A program made the translations under genes and the position numbers. 64,000 nt of DNA, taken from assembly GCA_024036415.1 (NCBI GenBank), contig JAMWET010006570.1:137501-201500 (forward strand), written 5' to 3'. The notes beneath the pieces are model-generated. The model made no database searches, was not told where the DNA came from, and saw nothing but the letters and a program-made list of their open reading frames with translations. Below, one piece after another: positions 55,866-64,000 of this stretch. This stretch comes from Prochilodus magdalenae. Taxonomy: Eukaryota > Chordata > Actinopteri > Characiformes > Prochilodontidae. How positions within the stretch are numbered: the stretch's first letter is position 1; every line of letters begins with the position of its first letter.

Positions 55866-57531
55866 GAGCATGGTTTATTACGGCTCTAATGACCTATTAT
55901 CATTTCTGGAACAGGACTCTTCGTCAGCTCAGTGTAGGTGAAGAGACTCTAGTGTCTCTCAGTCCACCAGTCTTTAATAGAAGCTCATTCATTAGTCTGA
56001 GACTGACGACTATTCACATCATCATCAGCACAGAACACTGAAGGAGAACAGGTTCCATTAGCTAGAACCAAGCTCTGTCCAACAGGTCGGCACAAGCTCA
56101 AAAAGATGTGTCCAATACTATTAAACTATGAGATATAAACCACATGGGGATGTTTTATAAGCCACATGCCAGCGTTCTCACGCTATGATGATGTCATACT
56201 GTGGTGGTGAAGTACGTCCACCTAAAAAGCTGTTCTCCTCAGTGATATCATGCTCTAGCTAAAGCTGGAACGGCTGAGTGAGATGTTTAGCTCCCTGTAC
56301 GTCGCTCAGTGGACAAGGGAGTCCATAAGAGAGCCACATCTGGATGCACCTAGGTTACTGTCCTGTGTGCCGCTACATTTACATTTATGGTCTTTATGCT
56401 TTGAGGTCTTATCCAGAGCCACCTACAGTCTGATCAGTACAAACACAGGTAGGTGAAGGTAGTGAAGGTAGAGTCTTGCCGAAGGACTCTTATTGGTATG
56501 GTGTGGGGTCCTTGCATGTACGATGGTCCAGAAGTGCCAAACATATTAACATTCAAGAAAACAAAATTACAAAAGTAAAAAGAAATTACGAGACGTGAAA
56601 CATTTTTACCAGTAACAAAACACTTTTACAAACCGTGCATTCTGATAGAAGGGCAGGTCTAACACACAGGAAGTGCTTGTTGTCAATTAAACTGTTGCAT
56701 TGTTAGAGTGAGTGGAGTTTGGGATGGTGACAAAGCCAAAACCCGTTTCGTCCATTTGTGGCACGCGTTTTTATCCAGCTGGCTGGCTGTGGAAGATCTT
56801 GAGAGTTTTTAAACGAGCAGATGGAAGAAAGTGGCAAACATGCGATGTCTAAACCACATGGGCTGTATAAAGTTGAGCCAACATGATCAAACAGATTTTC
56901 AATGTGGATCCTTTAAGTGAACATGGTGATCCAGGTGGTCCCACAGATACTCAATTGGGGTTCAGGTCTAGTGAATTCCGGGGCCAGGGTACAACCTGAA
57001 AGTCTTGGTCATGCTCTTCCAACCAGTGTCATTCAAAGCTTTTTTTTTTTTTTTCTTTTCAGGAAATTAACTAAAATGCCAAAAAATAGCTGAAAATGTC
57101 ATTTCTGACTCTTAAATTATTTACTGAACTAACTTAAACAGGGAAAAAAATGCAGGAAATGAGGGAATAATAAGTAAACTGGACTCAGAAAGGAAAATGA
57201 GTCTTAAAAAACATAGTCTTGTCTAAAATTCTCACCCAAGAAAACACTGAGCGAAGCACCCGTGGACTACAGTGGTCCACCACCCTCTTGTTACCCCGGA
57301 TCTTCGCATGGCATTGGACATGTCCACCATATTGGGACCCATATGTCCTAACAGTCCTTTTACAACAGTAGCCTGAATGCTGACAACAGAACAGTTTTCC
57401 AAATACCTAATTTACTGTTAGATTAGACTAACTTTGGTCACAAAATAGACAACGAGGGCAGAAAGCTACATCTAACGTTGTCTATACAGAGCAGAATCCT
57501 GCCTGGCTTACTGCTTATACATCATGTCATT
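55866..57531. other. Intergenic, with one SINE-type tail
   Basis: No exon recognised. At about 56373-56520 a reverse-orientation fragment with GGTCTTATCCAGAGCCACCT is the 3' tail of a SINE-like repeat related to 61633-61652. A phrase near 56950-57000 (GAATTCCGGGGCCAGGGTAC) is probably another transposon fragment. Confidence 0.5.
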
Positions 57532-57769
57532 GGCTGAATCCCAAATAGCTCCCTGCTCCCTATTGAGTGCACTACGTATCTTAGAAAATACAGGCCTCTA
57601 CATCCAAAGAGTGTACTAAATGTTAGCTAAAGAGTCGGACAGCACATGACTCAACAAAACTATCCTTCTGTTGGACTTATACTCTACAGTTTGAGGGCGG
57701 AAGCCATTATTCCATGAGCTCCCTAGCACACTACATAGGGATCAGGGAGCCATTTGGGATTCAGCCATT
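57532..57769. mobile_element. MITE with 40-bp inverted termini upstream of oscp1
   Basis: The left end GGCTGAATCCCAAATAGCTC and the right end GAGCCATTTGGGATTCAGCC are inverted, continuing inward through CCTATTGAGTGCACTAC and its complement. The body is about 150 bp without coding capacity. Confidence 0.85.
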
Positions 57770-57849
57770 GTTTTGAGGGGAAGCGGCGCCCTCTGTCGGT
57801 AGCTCTGTCTCTTATCAGGCCGTCTGCTTATCAGTGCTGCACTGCCGGC

Positions 57850-57905
57850 GCAGAGAGTCGTTTGTGTCAGCTAGGCTGATCTCGCAGTAGCAGTTGACTC
57901 TCTGC
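57850..57905 (+). promoter_or_regulatory. Inverted repeat just upstream of the oscp1 start
   Basis: GCAGAGAGTC (57850-57859) and GACTCTCTGC (57896-57905) are perfect complements, with a second small hairpin TCAGCTAGGCTGA nested between them (57867-57879). It lies 91 bp before the ATG, in the promoter or 5'UTR. Confidence 0.5.
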
Positions 57906-57995
57906 TGGTAACACGAATTAAACCCCAGAGAAAAGAGACTAAGGGAGTGTTTGGCCTGCTAAGTGATATTTAGTCTGAGTGTGCAGGTCGGCGCC

Positions 57996-58107
57996 ATGTC
58001 TCTACGGACGTTGCCGCTACTCGTTATTAATCTGGGCGGCGAAATGCTTTATATCTTGGACCAACGTCTACGAGCCCAGAATGAAACTGACGATAAAACA
58101 CAGAAAG
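57996..58107 (+). CDS. oscp1: oscp1 exon 1
   Basis: 37 codons plus one base, with donor CAGAAAG|GTAACC. Confidence 0.96.
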
Positions 58108-61100
58108 GTAACCTAGTCAGAGGTAGCTGGTCCCTCTGTAGCTCCATATTCACTCTAGCCTCCTAGCGAAGCTAATCCCCCTTCGGTAGAATAGGCTGGC
58201 GTTAGCTTGTTAGCCGACTTTTCCAGTCCACCTTAACAAAGGGCTGTTACAGCGTGTTGCTGGCTCACGCGCCCTATTCGAAATGCTGCGTCTGCCGTGC
58301 CTTTTAAGGTGGAACAGAGAGTTCAGCCAACAAGCTAACTTAAGTTAGTTAGAAGAGGAAATATCTGTCAACTGTTGCTTTGTCCTTTACATATTGGCCC
58401 CAGAACCTTTATTTTTCCACAGATTATTAACTAAATAATAAACATTTGGTCTGGAAAGCTTTTAAATCCCGGTTTAAAGTCCTGAGTCGGGCTTGTTCAT
58501 ATGCGCACATTGTGCGCAGTCTCTCTGAAAATACAGGAGCCTGAAACTAATTGATCAGTGTGAAACAACACCACTCAGACAAACACCTACACTCACTGTC
58601 CGTCTTATCAGCTCCACTGAGCATATAGGACACTCTGTAGTCTTACAGGTACAGACTGTAGTCCATCTGTTTCTCTGTGTACTGTATTACCCTGTTCTTC
58701 AATGGTCGGGACCCCCACAGGACCACCACAGAGCAGGTATGATGTGGGTGGTGGATCATTCTCAGCACTGCAGTGACACTGACGTGGTGGTGGTGTGTTA
58801 GTATGTGTGGTGCTGGTGTGAGTGGATCAGACCCAGGAGTGCAGCTGGACGCCTCAGTGTCACTGCTGGACTGAAAGTTGTCCACCAACCAAAACTACCC
58901 GGCCAGCAGCCACGATTACAGACATCCAGTGAGCAGTGGTGTCCTCCATGAGTCATCCCGCTAGTGCCAGCACTGCTGGCCGACAGCTACACCACACAGG
59001 ACTACATGCACACAGACTGTTACCACGACTGTCCTTAACACCACGTCACCGCCACCAAAGACTGCAGTGGTGTCGTACCAGACTGTCATGGAGTGACTCA
59101 GAATGGCAGCGGGTCATCTTCAGTGACGAGTCCCGCTTTAGTCTGGGTGGAGACGACCAACGAACCCGTGTGTGTGGAGGAGCCATGGTCAGCACAAAGA
59201 TGAACGGTTTGTTGTCACACGTCCAGAAGACCTGGTGTCCCTCCACCTCCACCCCTACCACACCATCTGCAGGAACTATGTGAGGATATCCAAGCTGCAT
59301 GGGATGGATTATCACAGGACACCATTAGGAACCTCTACAGCTCCATACCGAGACGTCCAGCATGTTGGGTTAGCCCGACTCCATACTGAGAGACAGACTT
59401 CTGTATGTGTAGCTCAATAAATATTGATCATATCAGTCTAAATGTATCATCAGTTATTGATCCTGGTCACCTTTATCCTCCTTCCCAACACCACCGCACT
59501 CCCACACCTCCTTCTGGGTGCAGCTGTTGCTTTAGTGTATGTAGCGTTGCATCCCAGGCAGTCCCTGTTAGGATCTCCTGCTCACTCTCCAAGAACTGGA
59601 CTGTAGTCTCATACTCACTGAATTAAACTCACTCTGCTTTCACTCTGTTTGCAGGATTTTGGTCAGACGAGGACAGGAAAAGAGGTATACTGGTTTACCC
59701 CCCTGTGCCGTAGTTTAGTCCCCTTTAGATCCGTCCTCCAGAGAACAGGGTAAAGGGTAATGATGCGTTTACCGTCATATCGTTCAGTTAATCCACAAAC
59801 AGTATGTTGTACACAGTGTCCGTGCAGCATTCGATCTGATTTGAACTGATGACATGTTGCATCATATTTAATACGGGACTGTTCAAAGCCAGAGCTCAAA
59901 ACTCCATTTATTTAATTTCCAGTCAAAACAAGAGGAGGAGGCTCACTGACAGTCCTTCAAAGAGCCTCACCTCCAAAGTTCAGTCTTAAAAGCTGGTTCA
60001 GGATCGTCTGCTTCTTCTCACCATCCAAATAACCCCAAACACATTCAGTGGTGTTGAGGGTCTGGACTCTGGGGTGGTCAGTCCATTGTTCTGAGAACAC
60101 CAGCAGCCTCCTGGTTTGTTGTGTCTGGATTCTCCTTTTCTCAGTGAGGATCTTCTTGAACAGCTACACCTCCTTTAAGACCTCCATAGCGTTGAGGTTC
60201 TCACAGTGGACGAAGGATGGACAGGAACACCTGTGGATGTTCTCAGGTCTGAAGCTGGAGTGGAGCTTGATGTTCTCCTCTCTCTCAGAGATGGAGGCTG
60301 TAACTGCTGTTCACCTGATGGAGACTTTGTTGGTGGGTCTACCAGTTTTGGTGGGTCTACTCACTTTCAGTCTCTCAAAAAGACGCACCTCCAACGTTCA
60401 GTCTTAGAAGCTGGTTCACCGTCTTCCACGTCCAGTGGTGTTGAGGTTCTGGACCCTGGGGTGGTCAGTCCGTTATTCTGAGAACACCAGCAGCTTCTTT
60501 GTTGGATGTGTCTGGATTCTCCTTTTCTCAGTGAGGAGCTTCTAGAACAGCTACACCTCCTCTCAGACCTCCGTAGCATTGAGGTGTCTTCTCAAAGTGG
60601 AGGAAGGATGGAGAGGAAGACCTGTGGATGTTCTCAGATCTGAAGCAGGAGTGGAGCTTGATGTTCTCCTCTCTCTCAAAGATGAAAGCTTTCAGTGCTG
60701 TTTATCTGAGTTGGTGGTCTACCAGGTCTTCCAGGTGGTTTTTAGGAGCTCCTTTGTCTCTGCAGATTGTTTTCTTGGATTATCTAATCTCAGAGTCAAT
60801 CTAAGAGTCAATAGGTGATTTGACTGGAGAGTAAATAAATGAGGGGTGGTCTCTGACCTTTTCACAGCCCTGGATGGAATGAGGTTTGACCATGTTGATC
60901 TCTCTCACTGTCTGCAGTGCTGAATGATATAGTGCGCACCATGTTCAGTAGACCGTTCATGGAGGAGCTGATGAAGCCGCAGGATCTCTACTCGCACAGA
61001 GCCTTGCGCTGCGTACTGACACGCCTAGCTCACACCTCCATCATGAGGCTCAACCCTGCTAGCATGGACAGGGTGAGGAACCTTTTTGATCATTAGTATT

Positions 61101-62697
61101 ATTAGATTGTGGATCTCCAGTATATCCTGTCTTATAGTTGGGTTATTAAAGCTTTGAGATGGATTATAAATCCTTTGTGTAATACCTACACCAGCACGTA
61201 TAACAGCTGCAACTCAACTTGGCTTGTACTCGACAAGTTTCTGGATGTAGCCACATCAATGTTCAGACACTCTTACATCAAAGACCTGAGCAAGTGGGCC
61301 AGATTTGGTGGATGCCTTCCTTGGCAAAGTTCCGAGAAGAATTCCCTGTAGGCTGGGATTGTAGCCACTGCTGGTAGACCCGTATGACCGTACGCTTCCA
61401 TACACCTGCAGATTCAGCTACTGCCTTCACACTATGGTCTTTGGCCACGCCCACATGCTCAGTCACTCCGTTTAGCCAATCATTAACATCTGCTCTGGAG
61501 CCATTTTCCACACATGGGACGAGACATTCCCTGCACTGTACCACCTCTTCCCAATCTATGGATCCCGTCACTCACACCCCACAGGTATTTATATCCAACG
61601 GAACACTAAGCATGGTTGTAAGTTGCTCTGGATAAGAGCGTCTGCTAAATGCCTTAAATGTAAATGTATAGACGCATCATACTTGTCACTACAGCGCCAT
61701 CTGCAGGAGCCTGGGGTTACTACCACCTTAAACACACCTTACCACCCTTTGTCTGCTGAGGTAATTATTAAACAGCTTTGGAAACATACAAAAATATATT
61801 GATCCAATCTCACCAGAAGAATTCCAACCAAAATAAGCAATCATTTTAAACATAGTTGGAGAATTAACGGTCATGTCAAGTGATACAGTGACATGGTAAG
61901 TGGCATATTTTTTTTCATTTTGTACGTGGATAGTCAGTTAGCTGATCTTTAACATAGTTTTTTTTTTAGAAATGTATATATAACATGTGACATAACTTTG
62001 ACATAGGCCTCACTGTATGTTTAATTTGTTCTCCTGATATGTGAAATTCAACAAAAAACTTTTGACTCTCAGGTGTCATCAAAACAGACAACCTTTAGAA
62101 TGCGCCATGTTGTATTAATACTCCTATAACCTCACGAGTCCAGTCCAACTCATTTAAACTCATTTAAACATGATATTTCATATTTCCCTGCCAAAATAAC
62201 ACCTCACAACTTATACAGGTGTGCGCCTTCACAAGCCCCTCGTATGTCAGTGTGTTTCCCAATACAGTAGAGCCAGTTACTAAAATTAGAAATCATACAC
62301 AATTTAAATTTACGGATTTCCGTGTTTACATTTACTTCCTGTACTGGATGTGTTTGAACACCAACAGCACCATACCAATCCATCTTTATCTTCTTAAATA
62401 ATGTAAAATATTGTTTAATATTATGTAGTATATTTTATATTATATAGATACTTTATATATGGTATATCATATAGTGTTTTGGAGATACACATCTTTGGGT
62501 TCTTGTTTAAGTGTTTGTGATGTTTGCAGCTGTATGACCTGATGACGATGGCGGTTAAGCACCAGATCTTGCTGTGTCCACGGCCTCGGGATCTCCTGCT
62601 CATCACCTTTAATCACATCGACGCGGTCAGGGAGATGGTCCGAGACAGCCCCTGCCTCTTTAACCAGATAAATGACGCACACCGCCAAATCATAGAG
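57996..62697 (+). CDS. oscp1: OSCP1 (organic solute carrier partner 1), first three coding exons
   Basis: Exons 57996-58107, 60918-61072 and 62530-62697 join in frame to 145 residues; the gene runs on beyond the window. The start MSLRTLPLLVINLGGEMLYI matches the characteristic OSCP1 N-terminus, followed by FSRPFMEELMKPQDLYS, then YDLMTMAVKHQILLCPRPRD and LLLITFNHIDAV. Human OSCP1 (NOR1) is a conserved intracellular protein reported to modulate organic solute transport and linked to cilia; its biochemical activity is not settled. The ATG at 57996 is in good context (GCGCCATGT). Introns 1 and 2 carry transposon relics. Confidence 0.97.
58570..58907. mobile_element. Left half of the long-inverted-repeat element, copy 3
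   Basis: Contains the left arm (CCCTGTTCTTCAATGGTCGG, then CTCAGCACTGCAGTGACACT) and is cut at about 58907, where Tc1 MITE sequence begins. Confidence 0.8.
58908..59540 (+). mobile_element. 5'-truncated Tc1 MITE
   Basis: Joins the family interior at ACAGACATCCAGTGAGCAG and carries the HTH remnant, [18 protein letters not shown] and the C-terminal block. The right terminal repeat is cut within CAGCTGTTGCTTTAGTG. Confidence 0.85.
60045..60700. repeat. Tandem duplication of about 378 bp in oscp1 intron 1
   Basis: Blocks at about 60045-60310 and 60423-60695 share GGGTGGTCAGTCC, TCTGGATTCTCCTTTTCTCA, CCTGTGGATGTTCTCAG and GGAGTGGAGCTTGATGTTCT with modest divergence. It is probably part of a dispersed repeat; the class is not recognised. 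Confidence 0.75.
60918..61072 (+). CDS. oscp1: oscp1 exon 2
   Basis: Acceptor CTGTCTGCAG|TGCTGAATG and donor ATGGACAGG|GTGAGG; encodes VLNDIVRTMFSRPFMEELM through NPASMDR. Confidence 0.96.
61240..61575 (-). mobile_element. Tc1/mariner-like N-terminal fragment
   Basis: On the minus strand AVAESAGVWKRTVIRVYQQW resembles the HTH of a Tc1/mariner transposase. The rest is not recognisable. Confidence 0.5.
61590..61675 (+). mobile_element. SINE tail
   Basis: GTTGCTCTGGATAAGAGCGT then CTGCTAAATGCC is the well-preserved 3' domain shared by several fish SINEs. A tRNA head is not seen upstream. Confidence 0.75.
62530..62697 (+). CDS. oscp1: oscp1 exon 3
   Basis: Acceptor GTGATGTTTGCAG|CTGTATG and donor ATAGAG|GTACCC; encodes LYDLMTMAVKHQ to NDAHRQIIE, 56 codons. 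Confidence 0.96.
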
Positions 62698-62999
62698 GTA
62701 CCCGTTCACAAAGCACCCAGCCTCAAAGGTCTAATCACTGAGAAATCGAATTTACTCTATTTACAGTTCTGTCCCTTCACTCCCCAGTGTAATAGGTTTA
62801 AATCTGTAAAAGTGCTGAGTAGCATGATAATAAAATAGACGTGCTGAATAGATTAGCACTTAGACCCTCATTTAGTTTGTATATTAATATTAATACCAAA
62901 ATAATAAAACAACCCTGATGTGGGGCTAATAAAGGACTGTCTTGTTTTGATTGTTTTCTTAGAAACTAAAAACGTTTGTCTTCTGTTTTTATCCAGATA

Positions 63000-64000
63000 A
63001 GAGATCAATAGATATTCAAATAGTTATTGACAGTTATTACAGTTTAATAATTAAATAGTTATTGACAGTTATTACATTTTTATAATAGTTATTTATAGTT
63101 ATTACAGTTTAATAATTAAATAGTTATTGATAGTTATTACAGTTTTATAATTAAATAGTTATTGACAGTTATTACATTTTTATAATAGTTATTTATAGTT
63201 ATTACAGTTTAATAATTAAATAGTTATTGATAGTTATTACAGTTTTATAATTAAATAGTTATTAATAGTTATTACAGTTTAATAATTAGATAGTTATTGA
63301 CAGTTATTACAGTTTAATAATTAAATAGTTATTGATAGTTATTACAGTTTTATAATTAAATAGTTATTGACAGTTATTGCAGTTTAATAATAGTTATTGA
63401 TAGTTATTACAGTTTTATAATTAAATAGTTGTTGATAGTTATTACAGTTTTATAATAGTTATTGATAGTTATTACAGTTTAATAATTAAATAGTTGTTGA
63501 TAGTTATTACAGTTTAATAATTAAATAGTTATTGATAGTTATTACAGTTTTATAATAGTTATTGATAGTTATTACAGTTTAATAATTAAATAGTTATTAT
63601 TAGTTATTACAGTTTAATAATTAAATAGTTATTGATAGTTATTACAGTTTAATAATTAAATAGTTATTGATAGTTATTACAGTTTTATAATTAAATAGTT
63701 ATTAATAGTTATTACAGTTTAATAATTAGATAGTTATTGACAGTTATTACAGTTTAATAATTAAATAGTTATTGATAGTTATTACAGTTTTATAATTAAA
63801 TAGTTATTGACAGTTATTGCAGTTTAATAATAGTTATTGATAGTTATTACAGTTTTATAATTAGTTATTATTAGTTATTACAGTTTAATAATTAAATAGT
63901 TATTGATAGTTATTACAGTTTAATAATTAAATAGTTATTGATAGTTATTACAGTTTTATAATTAAATAGTTATTAATAGTTATTACAGTTTAATAATTAA
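63000..64000. repeat. 35-bp minisatellite in oscp1 intron 3, running off the window
   Basis: Units close to AATTAAATAGTTATTGATAG plus TTATTACAGTTTAAT repeat about 28 times. Shorter variants lack the AATTAAATAG module, and TTTTATAA replaces TTTAATAA in a regular alternation. Confidence 0.97.

Larger units (their letters stand above)
58108..60917 (+). other. oscp1: oscp1 intron 1
   Basis: Intron of about 2.8 kb, largely occupied by a half inverted-repeat element, a truncated Tc1 MITE and a 380-bp tandem duplication. Confidence 0.9.

Overview
This window is nuclear DNA of a ray-finned fish. The gene families, the Tc1/mariner and hAT elements, and two tRNA-derived SINE families are of kinds common in otophysan fishes (characins, catfishes, cyprinids). 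The clade below teleost is an inference. Genes are split by GT-AG introns, and roughly a third of the window is tandem repeat or transposon relic.

Layout. 1-605 is a broken Tc1-like transposon. About 1155-7558 is two large tandem arrays: a 20-21 bp minisatellite, then a compound trinucleotide block. 7716-26342 is zc3h12a (Regnase-1) on the minus strand: one 5' non-coding exon, five coding exons, a long 3'UTR, and introns carrying SINEs, a hAT MITE and Tc1-derived MITEs. Its promoter side has three evenly spaced CCAAT boxes. 27985-29815 is another minisatellite. 30317-37145 (copy A) and 45953-53322 (copy B) are a tandem pair of minus-strand genes for secreted, fish-type phosphatidylinositol phosphodiesterase-like proteins. 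Each has a distal non-coding exon, a 65-nt exon with the signal-peptide start, and one large exon with the X domain plus a proline-rich repeat tail. Both have tyrosine where the second catalytic histidine is expected. Between them lie a nearly full-length but dead Tc1 element (34356-35866), other DNA transposons, and a 3.6 kb 60-bp-period minisatellite (42285-45935) that is homologous to the coding repeats of copy B. From 50.6 to 55.9 kb there are AT-rich arrays and LINE 3' ends. 57996-62697 holds the first three coding exons of oscp1 on the plus strand; the gene continues past the window, whose last kilobase is an intronic 35-bp minisatellite.

How the genes relate. zc3h12a encodes an inflammation-control RNase with its catalytic aspartates, CCCH finger and DSGxxS phosphodegron all in place. 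oscp1 is an unrelated conserved neighbour. The gene pair between them looks fast-evolving: the X domains are similar, but the C-terminal repeats differ completely (PEPAP modules against a 20-residue NPEPN module), while a short basic CHRVH tail is kept.

Most unusual observations: (1) the array downstream of copy B is an out-of-gene relative of its coding repeat, with a 352-codon open frame whose ATG overlaps the copy B stop as TAATG; (2) the predicted zc3h12a leader chains two upstream ORFs to the main ORF through two ATGA overlaps created by a 13-bp repeat; (3) a nested perfect palindrome lies just inside zc3h12a intron 1; (4) both PI-PLC-like proteins appear to be pseudoenzymes.
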